NCBI GenBank assembly: GCA_017619635.1
Contig: JAFZRZ010000044.1
Span: 1-46,090, forward strand
Length of the DNA: 46,090 nt
Direction of reading: 5' to 3'
Source: Lachnospiraceae bacterium
GTDB lineage: Bacteria; Bacillota; Clostridia; Lachnospirales; Lachnospiraceae
Made by a program: the position numbers and the translations under genes. Numbering within the stretch: position 1 is the first letter of the stretch; the number at the start of each line of letters is the position of its first letter. The notes beneath the pieces are model-generated. The model searched no databases, was not told the origin of the DNA, and saw only the letters and a list, made by a program, of their open reading frames with translations. Below, one piece after another: positions 36,938 through 44,898 of this stretch.

Positions 36938-37572
36938 TCAATATTATGATTATGGACGATCACGTGTTATTCCGTGAAGGTCTGAAAGCACTTATTGAAA
37001 AAGACAAAAACCTTAAGGTTGTTTGTGAAGCGGCTTCGGAAACGGAGTTTATTTATGGTGTCCGTAATCATGATATCGATATTATCTTACTTGATATAAA
37101 TATGCCTGACAAAGATGGCATACAGATACTAGAATTTATCAGAAAGAAAAAGATCAAATCTAAAGTCATTATTGTGACAACACATAATGAGATAGAATTT
37201 CTCGTAAAGGCAGTTGATCTTAGAACTAACGGTTATCTTTTAAAATCTGTTCATTATGAAGAACTTTATAGAGCAATCTATGAAGTTAACGCAGGTAAAG
37301 ATTATATCCAGCCAGAACTTTTGCCATATCTTAATAACTATCTTATAAACAGAGATAATGATAAAGATAAAATAAAGTTACTGACAAGCAGAGAATTGGA
37401 ACTGCTTGGTATGGTTTCTTCAGGAATGAAGAATATGGATATAGCAAGAGCGATCAATATCAGTGAGAGAACAGTTAAAAATCATCTCTCCCATATATTT
37501 GAAAAGCTGGAAGTAAATGACCGAACACAGGCTGCGGTCTTTGCGATCAAGAATAATATAACCAGGATCTAG
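36934..37572 (+). CDS. NarL/FixJ-type response regulator with LuxR DNA-binding domain
   Basis: A 212-residue two-domain regulator. The receiver (1-120) has D8-D9, phospho-acceptor D54 in LLDINMPDKDG, and conserved Thr and Lys in VTTHNE and LLKSVH. The LuxR helix-turn-helix (about 150-210) has LTSRELELLGMVSSGMKNMDIARAINISERTVKNHLSHIFEKLEV. It is coupled to rsmG by an ATGA overlap and lies between rsmG and the parS sites. No histidine kinase is adjacent, so it is an orphan. Possible targets include its own and the downstream parA region, but no operator can be assigned. Confidence 0.92.
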   Translation: MINIMIMDDHVLFREGLKALIEKDKNLKVVCEAASETEFIYGVRNHDIDIILLDINMPDKDGIQILEFIRKKKIKSKVIIVTTHNEIEFLVKAVDLRTNGYLLKSVHYEELYRAIYEVNAGKDYIQPELLPYLNNYLINRDNDKDKIKLLTSRELELLGMVSSGMKNMDIARAINISERTVKNHLSHIFEKLEVNDRTQAAVFAIKNNITRI

Positions 37573-37577
37573 ACGTA

Positions 37578-37593
37578 TGTTTCACGTGAAACA
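37578..37593. promoter_or_regulatory. parS: parS centromere site, perfect
   Basis: TGTTTCACGTGAAACA is a perfect 16-bp palindrome matching the Firmicutes ParB-binding consensus. It begins 5 nt after the response regulator stop and lies 218 bp from parA. ParB from this window should bind here and spread. Confidence 0.95.
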
Positions 37594-37626
37594 TGATCTG
37601 AAACCCGTTGTAGTTACACAATATAA

Positions 37627-37642
37627 TGTTTCACATGAAACA
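37627..37642. promoter_or_regulatory. parS: Second parS-like site, one base off
   Basis: TGTTTCACATGAAACA differs from the site at 37578 only in the central CG changed to CA, spaced 49 bp from it. Two half-sites, TGTGAAACA at 37671-37679 and 37705-37713, follow before parA. The loss of one central base likely lowers ParB affinity. Confidence 0.75.
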
Positions 37643-37810
37643 TTGGACCACAATATTTTGGTCAATAGTCTGTGAAACATTTTTATATAGAAAAATAGAG
37701 AAATTGTGAAACATTTTTTGGTTATTATTTCACACTCTACTTTATAGATTATAAAAAAATATAATGTTATAATCAGTGACATAGCATAATAGAATGGAGA
37801 TCATAAATAA

Positions 37811-38572
37811 ATGGGTAGAGTTATAGCGATCGCCAATCAAAAAGGCGGAGTCGGAAAGACCACAACTTCAATAAATCTGTCCGCTTCCCTTGCTGAACTT
37901 GGCAAAAAGGTTCTTGTGATCGACATGGATCCTCAGGGAAATACTACCAGTGGACTCGGTGTTGACAAGAATAATATAGAAAATACGGTATATGAACTGA
38001 TCCTCGGTGAATGCTCAGTTGGTGAATGCATTATAAAAGATGTGATCGAGAATGTATCTGTCATACCGTCAAATGTAAATCTGGCTGCAGCCGAGATAGA
38101 ACTTATCGGTGTAGATAAGAAAGAATACATACTTAAGAATGAGATAGACTGGGTCATCGACAAATATGATTACATATTTATTGACTGTCCTCCGTCACTC
38201 AGCATGCTCACAGTCAATGCCATGACTACAGCAAATACTGTACTTGTACCGATCCAGTGTGAATATTACGCACTTGAGGGTCTCAGTCAGTTGATACATA
38301 CAGTTAATCTTGTAAAAGAAAGACTTAATCCCAGACTTGCCATGGAAGGTGTTGTGTTCACAATGTATGATTCAAGAACAAACCTTTCGGCACAGGTCGT
38401 TGATAATGTAAAACAGAATTTCCATCAGAAAGTGTTTGATACACTTATTCCGAGAAATATAAGACTTGCCGAAGCACCCAGTTACGGGATGCCTATATGC
38501 ATGTACGATCCAAAATCTTCCGGAGCAGAAAGCTACAGAAGCTTGGCAAAAGAGATCATCAACAATCAATAG
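37811..38572 (+). CDS. parA: Chromosome partitioning ATPase ParA/Soj
   Basis: A 253-residue deviant-Walker ATPase: AIANQKGGVGKTTTSINLSASLA (the signature Lys is in KGGVGKTT), DMDPQGNTTSGLG and DCPPSLSMLTVNAM. With ParB it controls origin segregation; Soj of B. subtilis also regulates DnaA. GGAG lies 11 nt upstream of the ATG. -10-like TATAAT strings at 37760-37765 and 37768-37773 suggest a promoter in the parS gap, though no good -35 is seen. It is 21 nt upstream of parB. Confidence 0.97.
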   Translation: MGRVIAIANQKGGVGKTTTSINLSASLAELGKKVLVIDMDPQGNTTSGLGVDKNNIENTVYELILGECSVGECIIKDVIENVSVIPSNVNLAAAEIELIGVDKKEYILKNEIDWVIDKYDYIFIDCPPSLSMLTVNAMTTANTVLVPIQCEYYALEGLSQLIHTVNLVKERLNPRLAMEGVVFTMYDSRTNLSAQVVDNVKQNFHQKVFDTLIPRNIRLAEAPSYGMPICMYDPKSSGAESYRSLAKEIINNQ

Positions 38573-38593
38573 TTCAAGAAAGGGACTTTAAAA

Positions 38594-39475
38594 ATGGCAG
38601 CTAAGAAGGGATTAGGAAAAGGACTTGATAGTTTAATACCGAGTAATGTACTCGACACTCCTGACAATAAACAGAAAAAAGATAAGGCTCAGACACCTGA
38701 TTCAGTAGTTGATATCAATCTTGTTGAGCCAAACAGGGATCAGCCTAGAAAGGTATTTGATGAAGATGCTTTGATAGAACTTGCTGATTCTATCAAACAG
38801 GTTGGACTTTTACAGCCTATCCTTGTTCAGGACAGAGACGGATACTATGAGATAATAGCAGGTGAGAGAAGATGGAGAGCCTGCAAACTTGCCGGTCTTA
38901 AAGAGATTCCTGTTATAATAAGAAAATTCACTGAACAGGAAATCGTCGAGATCTCAATAATAGAGAATATTCAGCGTGAAGATCTTAATCCCATAGAAGA
39001 AGCCATGGCATATAAGAGACTTCTTGATGAATTCAATTTAAAGCAGGATGAGGTTGCCGAGAAGGTTTCAAAGAACAGAACAACCATTACAAATTCACTC
39101 AGACTGCTCAAGCTTACTGAAGAAGTTCAGCAGATGATCGTGGACGGAAAGCTTTCAACAGGACATGCAAGAGCCATAATCTCTATAGAAAACCCTGCTG
39201 AACAGGTTGAGATCGCTGAAAAGATCTTTGACAATAAGATGAGTGTAAGAGATGTTGAGAAATACATCAAGAGTCTTGGTAAGCCTCCGAAACAGAAAAG
39301 GAAGATCAACGACTCACTTCAGGTGGTATATTCAAACCTTGAAGAACAGTTAAAACTCATACTTGGAACAAAAGTATCGATACTGTCAAAAGGCGGCGAA
39401 GGTTCCGGTAAGGTTGAGATCGAGTTCTACAGTCATGATGACCTAGACAGGATCGTGGAGTTAATAAAGAGATAG
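38594..39475 (+). CDS. parB: Chromosome partitioning protein ParB/Spo0J
   Basis: A 293-residue parS-binding CTP hydrolase. It has PNRDQPRKVFDEDALIELADSIKQVGLLQPI, the nucleotide-binding AGERRWRACKLAGL and ENIQREDLNPIEEA, the HTH region with KNRTTITNSLRLLKL, and a C-terminal dimerisation domain. Between residues 15 and 40 it is polar and Lys-rich. It binds the two parS sites upstream of parA, a compact self-contained ParABS set beside oriC. Confidence 0.97.
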   Translation: MAAKKGLGKGLDSLIPSNVLDTPDNKQKKDKAQTPDSVVDINLVEPNRDQPRKVFDEDALIELADSIKQVGLLQPILVQDRDGYYEIIAGERRWRACKLAGLKEIPVIIRKFTEQEIVEISIIENIQREDLNPIEEAMAYKRLLDEFNLKQDEVAEKVSKNRTTITNSLRLLKLTEEVQQMIVDGKLSTGHARAIISIENPAEQVEIAEKIFDNKMSVRDVEKYIKSLGKPPKQKRKINDSLQVVYSNLEEQLKLILGTKVSILSKGGEGSGKVEIEFYSHDDLDRIVELIKR

Positions 39476-39488
39476 CAGGTAAATTATA

Positions 39489-40001
39489 ATGACCAGTGAT
39501 GTATTGACGAGAATGGGGTTGGGTGTAGATATAGGCTACCTGATAATAACCCTGTTCGTTATTGTAATAGTTTTGATAATATTGTTGGGCATATTCATAT
39601 ACAGGGAAATACGACTTCAGAAGAAATATGCCAAATTCATGAAGGGAAGCAGTGCGGAAAGTCTTGAAGATGCCATAGCCAAGCTTTTTGAGGATAACAA
39701 TAAGATCAAAAAGGTGGTAAATGCAAACCGTTCCGATATAAGACAGATATTCAGAGTGCTTACAAGAACCTTCCAAAAGATAGGTATCGTTAAATATGAT
39801 GCATATCAGCAGATGGGCGGAATGTTAAGCTTCTCTCTTGCTCTTCTTGATGAGGAAAACAACGGATTCATCCTGAATTCGGTACATACTTCTGACGGAT
39901 GCTATACATATACAAAAGAGATATATGAAGGCAGATGTGAACTGGAACTGGGCAGTGAAGAAAGAATTGCCCTTGAAAAAGCTATTGGTACACAAGAGTG
40001 A
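39489..40001 (+). CDS. DUF4446 family membrane protein
   Basis: A 170-residue protein with one N-terminal membrane segment (about residues 17-38, LIITLFVIVIVLIILLGIFIY), then a short coiled-coil-like region and a folded C-terminal domain containing RTFQKIGIVKYDAYQQMGGMLSFSLALLDEENNGFIL, the part conserved across this family. Function is unknown. Such proteins are often found downstream of parB in clostridia, so a role tied to chromosome partition or the division membrane is possible. Its stop overlaps the next gene's GTG by 4 bp, so the two are coupled. Confidence 0.88.
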   Translation: MTSDVLTRMGLGVDIGYLIITLFVIVIVLIILLGIFIYREIRLQKKYAKFMKGSSAESLEDAIAKLFEDNNKIKKVVNANRSDIRQIFRVLTRTFQKIGIVKYDAYQQMGGMLSFSLALLDEENNGFILNSVHTSDGCYTYTKEIYEGRCELELGSEERIALEKAIGTQE

Positions 40002-41050
40002 GATTAGTAAAGATTGATCAATTAACAGGAAGTGAGATACTGGCAAGATCTATAGTTACCCCTGATTATAAGGAGATACTAGCAGAGGGTACCTTACTTA
40101 AAGTCGCTTATATCCCAAGACTTGAAGAACTTGGGATCAAAGAGGTTTTTGTCAGGGATAATGAGTTAGATGCCCAGACAAAACTGATAATCCGGGAAGA
40201 AGTCGGAAAGAGATGTAAAGAAAAAGTAAAAGATATCATATCCAAGCATATGTATAACAAAAGCCAGGATATGACAGAGATCGCAGAAGCTGCTGATAAG
40301 ATAATCACTAATGTTATAAATGATGACAATGTGACCCAGCAGATATATGATATCAGGGAAAGAAGTGCGGACCTTTACGAACATTGCATAAGTACCTGTA
40401 CTATTTCCACTTTGGTTGCCATTAAGATGAAGATCACAGATGATCTTATCCATGATATGGGCATCGGATGTCTTTTACATGATCTTGGATTAAGATATGT
40501 GACGGTTGATTATATCGATACCGACATGATGGAAGCAGGTATACGTGAAAAAGAAGAGTATTTAAAGCATCCCATCTACGGTTACAGTGCGATCCAGCAT
40601 GAGGAATGGCTGTCAAAGACAAGTAAAGAGATAATCCTTATGCATCATGAGACTATCGACGGTGAAGGTTATCCTCTTCACAATCCGGATATCATGAAGA
40701 CCACGAGGATCGTATCCGCATGTGATTTCTTTGATGAATCGATCTGCGGTATCGGACATGAGAGAAAAAGGGTTCATGAGGCGGTTGAGTACCTGAAAGC
40801 TTATAAAGGAATAAAATATGATGCAGAAGTGGTTGACACACTGCTTGATTTTATTGCAGTATATCCTTCGGGGGTAAAAGTTATCATCAATACCGGTGAA
40901 ATGGCAGTTGTAATCAGACAGAACAAAGGATTCCCGGAAAGACCGGTTTTGCAGCTTATCGCAGACAGACAGGGAAGGATAGTGGAAGGTATCCTGGTAA
41001 GGGATCTTCTTGAATATACGAATATATTTATAGATAAAGTTATAGATTAA
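39998..41050 (+). CDS. HD-GYP domain protein, probable c-di-GMP phosphodiesterase
   Basis: A 350-residue soluble protein. Residues 1-125 form a leader domain (SEILARSIVTPDYKEILAEGTLL). The HD-GYP domain has LLHDLGLRYV, HPIYGYSAIQ, IILMHHETIDGEGYP (the H-H-E-x-x-D-G-x-G-Y-P signature) and ACDFFDE, so the metal ligands look intact. GTG 39998-40000 overlaps the DUF4446 stop (GTGA). It should degrade cyclic di-GMP; the opposite activity, a PAS-GGDEF protein, lies at 15265-16698. Whether it uses c-di-GMP or a related dinucleotide is inferred from family. Confidence 0.87.
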   Translation: MRLVKIDQLTGSEILARSIVTPDYKEILAEGTLLKVAYIPRLEELGIKEVFVRDNELDAQTKLIIREEVGKRCKEKVKDIISKHMYNKSQDMTEIAEAADKIITNVINDDNVTQQIYDIRERSADLYEHCISTCTISTLVAIKMKITDDLIHDMGIGCLLHDLGLRYVTVDYIDTDMMEAGIREKEEYLKHPIYGYSAIQHEEWLSKTSKEIILMHHETIDGEGYPLHNPDIMKTTRIVSACDFFDESICGIGHERKRVHEAVEYLKAYKGIKYDAEVVDTLLDFIAVYPSGVKVIINTGEMAVVIRQNKGFPERPVLQLIADRQGRIVEGILVRDLLEYTNIFIDKVID

Positions 41051-41062
41051 AGAGGTGCAGAC

Positions 41063-42352
41063 ATGATTGACATCAAATTTTTAAGAGAAAATCCTGAGGC
41101 GGTAAAGGAGAATATCAAAAAGAAGTTCCAGGACAGCAAATTGGAGCTTGTTGATGAAGTTATTGAGCTTGATAAGCAGTCAAGAGCAGCAAAAGCCGAG
41201 GCAGATGAGCTTAGAAGTTCAAGAAATAAGATCTCTAAAGAGATCGGAGCTCTTATGGCCCAGGGTAAAAAGGAAGAAGCTGAGGCAGTAAAGAAGAAAG
41301 TGGCAGAACTTGCTGCAAGACTGGCTGAGCTTGAGCCTATGGAAGAGGAATTGCAGGAAAAGATCACTAAGATCATGATGGTGATACCCAATATCATAGA
41401 TCCTTCTGTACCGATAGGTAAGGATGATACATTCAATGTTGAGATCGAGAAATTCGGTGAGCCTGTCGTTCCCGATTTTGAGATTCCTTATCATACAGAT
41501 ATAATGGAAAGCTTTAATGGAATAGACCTTGATGCAGCCAGAAGAGTTGCAGGAAACGGATTCTATTATCTCATGGGTGATATAGCAAGACTTCATTCCG
41601 CTGTTATCGCTTATGCAAGAGATTTTATGATAAACAGAGGATTCACATACTGTGTTCCTCCTTTCATGATAAGAAGTAACGTTGTTACAGGTGTAATGAG
41701 CTTTGCTGAGATGGAAGCCATGATGTATAAGATCGAAGGCGAGGATCTCTATCTTATCGGTACAAGTGAGCACAGCATGATCGGTAAATTCATCGATCAG
41801 ATCATACCCGAAGAGCAGCTCCCTCTCACACTTACGAGTTATTCACCCTGTTTTAGAAAAGAAAAGGGTGCTCACGGCCTTGAGGAGCGTGGTGTATACA
41901 GAATACATCAGTTTGAGAAACAGGAAATGGTTGTAATCTGTAAGCCTGAAGAATCTAAGATCTGGTATGACAAATTATGGCAGAACACTGTAGATTTGTT
42001 CCGTTCACTTGATATTCCCGTAAGAACGCTTGAATGTTGTTCAGGAGATCTTGCTGATCTTAAGGTTAAATCATGTGATGTGGAAGCATGGAGTCCGAGA
42101 CAGAAAAAGTACTTTGAAGTAGGTAGCTGTTCAAATCTTGGTGACGCACAGGCAAGAAGATTAAAGATAAGAATAAACGGTGATGACGGTAACAAGTATC
42201 TGGCACATACACTCAACAATACAGTTGTAGCTCCGCCTCGTATGCTTATCGCATTCTTGGAAAACAATCTGCAGGCTGACGGATCTGTTAAGATTCCCGA
42301 GGTATTGCAGCCGTATATGGGTGGACAGACATCCATAACAAAAAAACAGTAA
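41063..42352 (+). CDS. serS: Seryl-tRNA synthetase
   Basis: A 429-residue class II synthetase. The N-terminal long coiled-coil arm (about 1-110, MIDIKFLRENPEAVKENI...) binds the tRNA-Ser extra arm. Motif 2 is FRKEKGAHGLEERGVYRIHQF and motif 3 is NTVVAPPRMLIAFLENN, where the catalytic Arg is kept but the surrounding glycines differ from the common form. GLTAG-type initiation is normal with AGAGGTG before ATG. No T-box leader is visible in the 12-nt gap from the HD-GYP gene. Confidence 0.97.
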   Translation: MIDIKFLRENPEAVKENIKKKFQDSKLELVDEVIELDKQSRAAKAEADELRSSRNKISKEIGALMAQGKKEEAEAVKKKVAELAARLAELEPMEEELQEKITKIMMVIPNIIDPSVPIGKDDTFNVEIEKFGEPVVPDFEIPYHTDIMESFNGIDLDAARRVAGNGFYYLMGDIARLHSAVIAYARDFMINRGFTYCVPPFMIRSNVVTGVMSFAEMEAMMYKIEGEDLYLIGTSEHSMIGKFIDQIIPEEQLPLTLTSYSPCFRKEKGAHGLEERGVYRIHQFEKQEMVVICKPEESKIWYDKLWQNTVDLFRSLDIPVRTLECCSGDLADLKVKSCDVEAWSPRQKKYFEVGSCSNLGDAQARRLKIRINGDDGNKYLAHTLNNTVVAPPRMLIAFLENNLQADGSVKIPEVLQPYMGGQTSITKKQ

Positions 42353-42372
42353 TATGAGAAGAGGTGAACCTT

Positions 42373-43254
42373 TTGCATAAATATTTGGCGGCAATTGGAT
42401 TCTCACAGATAAAAAACAGAAAAGATTTTAACAAACTGGTCATGATGTGTATAAATGACTCAACCGAGAGATCATACACATCAAATACAGATGATACTAT
42501 GCTTGCTATCTTAAGCAAGGAGTTTGCTCCCGGTGTGGGACTCACTGTATGTGGAGAATACGATGACAGTAATACATTTACTTACGAGTATTCTTATCCC
42601 TATCTTAAAGGTACAGGCATAACAACATCTGAAGATATCACAATCGAGCGGCATGCGGATAAGGAAAGTTATGCGGGAGTCTGTGATGATATCAATATGG
42701 GTATCACACTGATATTTTACCTGCAGAACATCATTCCTTACATCCGTGCAAAAAATACTGACAGTCTACCAGTAAAAGGAACAACTTTGACTTTGTCAGC
42801 GCTGTCGATTTGTGGTAATATAATGATGCCCATTAAAAAAGACAAGCGTGTTATGGAAAGAGCGGACCGTAAGAAAAACAGTCGCTACCAGTTAATGCAG
42901 GCTGCAAGAAACGGTGATGAGGATGCCATAGAAAGCTTAACGCTTGATGATATGGACATGTATTCTACTCTGACCAAAAGGATTCAGAAAGAGGATGTAT
43001 ATACCATAGTGGATACATATTTTATGCCCTATGGTGTTGAATGTGATCAGTATTCCATACTTGCAGAGATCCTTGAATGTGAGAAAATAAGCAATACTAT
43101 CACAAATGAAGAGCTTTATAGAATGAAATTGCTTTGCAATGAGCTCACATTTGATCTTTGTATCAATGAAAAAGACCTTTACGGAGAGCCTGCTGTAGGC
43201 AGACGATTCAAAGGTATCATATGGTTGCAGGGATATATCAATTATCCTTTGTAA
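42373..43254 (+). CDS. DUF3881-type protein
   Basis: About 293 residues. I associate this family (DUF3881) with Lachnospiraceae and related Firmicutes; the assignment rests on recall of HKYLAAIGFSQIKNRKDFNKL and the GxGLTVCGEYDDSNTFTYEYSYPYLKG block, so treat it as provisional. Function is unknown. No signal peptide or membrane segment is present. The frame opens with GTG 42364-42366, but TTG 42373-42375 (HKYLAAIGF) has GAGGTG 6 nt upstream and gives a better start. It follows serS by about 20 nt. Confidence 0.7.
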   Translation: MHKYLAAIGFSQIKNRKDFNKLVMMCINDSTERSYTSNTDDTMLAILSKEFAPGVGLTVCGEYDDSNTFTYEYSYPYLKGTGITTSEDITIERHADKESYAGVCDDINMGITLIFYLQNIIPYIRAKNTDSLPVKGTTLTLSALSICGNIMMPIKKDKRVMERADRKKNSRYQLMQAARNGDEDAIESLTLDDMDMYSTLTKRIQKEDVYTIVDTYFMPYGVECDQYSILAEILECEKISNTITNEELYRMKLLCNELTFDLCINEKDLYGEPAVGRRFKGIIWLQGYINYPL

Positions 43255-43261
43255 TAAATCA

Positions 43262-43339
43262 GTTCTCGTAGTTTAACGGATAAAACAAGCGCCTCCTAAG
43301 CGGAAGCTAATGGCTTGAAAGCCGCATAAATAGGGGAAA
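43262..43339 (+). pseudogene. Degenerate tRNA-Arg(CCU)-like sequence
   Basis: The 5' half has a tRNA layout: a 7-nt acceptor-like strand, TA, a D-arm GTTT-AACGGATA-AAAC (43271-43286), and an anticodon loop CTCCTAA (43293-43299) closed by only three good pairs (CGC/GCG). The T-arm is damaged: TGGCT/AGCCG closes over a 4-nt loop instead of seven, though TTCTC and GGGAA could still form part of an acceptor stem. It shares the 13-mer CGCCTCCTAAGCG with the intact tRNA 165 nt downstream. Confidence 0.5.
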
Positions 43340-43387
43340 TTTTAGAAGCTCGATTGAGTGAGTGTGAGTGAGTAAAACTTAATACCG

Positions 43388-43416
43388 TTAACAAAGAATG
43401 TATGATATTCTATGTT
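43388..43416 (+). promoter_or_regulatory. Candidate promoter of tRNA-Arg
   Basis: TTAACA (43388-43393) and TATGTT (43411-43416) are 17 bp apart, about 10 nt upstream of the mature tRNA 5' end at 43426. The -10 matches only four of six consensus positions. Confidence 0.45.
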
Positions 43417-43425
43417 ATAAATCAT

Positions 43426-43499
43426 GTCTACGTAGCTCAGCAGGATAGAGCACACGCCTCCTAAGCGTGGGGTCGGAGGTTCGAATCCTCTCGTGGACG
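43426..43499 (+). tRNA. tRNA-Arg, anticodon CCU
   Basis: A 74-nt tRNA. The acceptor stem is GTCTACG/CGTGGAC with one wobble, the D-arm is GCTC..GAGC, and the anticodon arm CACGC-CTCCTAA-GCGTG gives anticodon CCU. The T-arm is GGAGG-TTCGAAT-CCTCT. CCA is not encoded. Anticodon and stem are fully paired, unlike the upstream tRNA-like sequence. Its 3' end is 14 nt from the stop of a convergent integrase gene, so this is the probable attachment site of the element to the right. Confidence 0.95.
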
Positions 43500-43503
43500 C
43501 TTT

Positions 43504-43525
43504 GAGGAGCCGGTCAGGGCTCCTC
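43504..43525 (+). terminator. tRNA-Arg terminator overlapping the integrase 3' end
   Basis: GAGGAGCC (43504-43511), a 6-nt loop and GGCTCCTC (43518-43525), followed by TTTGTTT, form an 8-bp stem terminator. The stop codon and last codons of the minus-strand integrase (ending KEEP) lie within the hairpin. Confidence 0.8.
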
Positions 43526-44791
43526 TTTGTTTAAGCGATCTTTTATATTATTTAGTCGCCTCTTGTCCGTCAAAGAATAGTGCGTCTCGTTAGTCTGTAC
43601 CTCATGTCCCAGGATCAATGCCCTGTCTGAAGCAGAAAACCCCAATTCGATAAGCCTTGAATTGAATGCCATTCTGAAGGCATGATTATTGGTTGGTACA
43701 CATCCAAGCCGCCTACAACGCTTACGCAGATTCTGTATATAACCGTCCGTTGGTATCATTTTCGAACAGTTTTTTTCATGAAACAGATACGGAGAATCTC
43801 CCGGAATAGCCTTAGCTATATCGATAACACGTCTTGCCTCTTCCGTTATCGGTATAAACCTTCCGTTGTGCGGATGCATACGCTCGTCTTTTGTATAACC
43901 AACCTCTACCAGATTGTTGTGTTTTCCTTCAGATACCTTAATCTGCTGTCTGTGTACATGGATGAAGTCATCCTGTATATCTTCGACATGCAGTGCTGTC
44001 AGTTCGCCGGCTCTCATGCCGGTTTCTTTAGCAAGAAGGGACATTAACACACGGGGATTGTCCAGATGCTTTTGTGCATCCTCCGTTATCCTGGCAAGTT
44101 CCTCCGCTGAAAAAGCCTTTTCTTCATCCGTTTTGACCTCCTGGTCACATTGTTTATAGTAATCCTGCGCTTCTATATAACGGGTAGGGTTGTCAAAACA
44201 GATTTTCTTCTTGATACCGTAATCAAAAACGGCTCCGAGTGACTGAATCATCCTCTTAATAAACTCAGGTTTTGGATTCTCAGGAAGCAGCTTGGATACA
44301 ATGAATCTTCGGATATCTTCATCCGTAATATCATTGATATTCTTTTCGAGCAGCTCTTTGGGAATGTGCTTAAAGCGGTTACGATCGGTAGTTATCGTCT
44401 TATCCCGTCTGTTCAGGCAGTTTTGCTTATAATCCATGAACATTTCGAAGACCTGTTCCAAAGTTTTTGCTTTGTTTTCTGCTTCATAATAGAAATCATA
44501 GAGTTTTTCCAGCAGTTTGTCTTTTGTGTTGGCAGTAAGCTCCTTTCTTTTTGAATCGGCATAGACGTAAGTCTTGTAACATCCGTTTTTCCAACTGCTG
44601 CTAGGCGGCAATCGGAAGATATCTCTGGGATGATGGGACATAACGAATTCTCGTTTTGCCATTGTAATCATTTCATCTACCTTGGCGGGTCCCATACCAC
44701 AGTTCAATAATAACTGTATATCTCTCATGCGTAAAGAGGTATTGTTATCAAGGACGATAACAGCCTCCTCATCATTGTTTACTTTTGTCAA
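43514..44791 (-). CDS. int: Tyrosine-type site-specific integrase
   Basis: About 425 residues. The N-terminal part (to about 110) is an arm-type DNA-binding region. A core-binding domain covers about 115-215, and the catalytic domain about 225-425, with the first Arg in TGMRAGELTALHVEDI, HAFR (the H-x-x-R box) in NNHAFRMAFNSRLIELGF, and the final LGHEVQTNETHYS with the nucleophile Tyr. The frame is open to 44842, but TTG 44789-44791 has AAGGAG 7 nt upstream, so I use TTG. Adjacent to tRNA-Arg(CCU), it probably integrates the element there. Confidence 0.92.
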   Translation of the reverse strand: MTKVNNDEEAVIVLDNNTSLRMRDIQLLLNCGMGPAKVDEMITMAKREFVMSHHPRDIFRLPPSSSWKNGCYKTYVYADSKRKELTANTKDKLLEKLYDFYYEAENKAKTLEQVFEMFMDYKQNCLNRRDKTITTDRNRFKHIPKELLEKNINDITDEDIRRFIVSKLLPENPKPEFIKRMIQSLGAVFDYGIKKKICFDNPTRYIEAQDYYKQCDQEVKTDEEKAFSAEELARITEDAQKHLDNPRVLMSLLAKETGMRAGELTALHVEDIQDDFIHVHRQQIKVSEGKHNNLVEVGYTKDERMHPHNGRFIPITEEARRVIDIAKAIPGDSPYLFHEKNCSKMIPTDGYIQNLRKRCRRLGCVPTNNHAFRMAFNSRLIELGFSASDRALILGHEVQTNETHYSLTDKRRLNNIKDRLNKEEP

Positions 44792-44802
44792 TGTATTTCT
44801 CC

Positions 44803-44812
44803 TTGTATACAA
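44803..44812. repeat. 10-bp palindrome upstream of the integrase
   Basis: TTGTATACAA is a perfect palindrome lying between the T run of the terminator and the integrase ribosome binding site (AAGGAG, which begins with its last bases on the minus strand). It may be an operator for the integrase or an excisionase site. Confidence 0.4.
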
Positions 44813-44877
44813 AAAAAGCAACCAGCAACGGCAACCTTCCAAAAGAGTCTTTTGGTTAGTTGCCGCATTTGGTTGCT
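44811..44877 (-). terminator. Strong terminator between the VirE-like gene and the integrase
   Basis: The minus strand folds into a long hairpin with nested arms AGCAACCA/TGGTTGCT (44817-44824, 44870-44877), GGCAAC/GTTGCC (44830-44835, 44859-44864) and CCAAAAG/CTTTTGG (44839-44845, 44849-44855). A run of seven T follows (plus-strand A 44811-44817). It ends transcription of the VirE-like operon 20 nt before the integrase start. Confidence 0.8.
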
Positions 44878-44898
44878 GTGTTTATAGTTACTGGTTTG

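Noticed and set aside
39357..39776. 139-aa minus-strand ORF
   Set aside because: Shadow of parB/DUF4446 coding sequence; Tyr/His-rich and low-complexity.
41219..42545. Several minus-strand ORFs opposite serS and the DUF3881-type gene
   Set aside because: They are mirror frames of strong genes with unlikely composition and no ribosome binding sites.
43355..43373. Short tandem GAGT repeat as a possible CRISPR or VNTR
   Set aside because: Only two 9-10-bp copies with no spacers; too short for a CRISPR, and no cas genes are present in the window.
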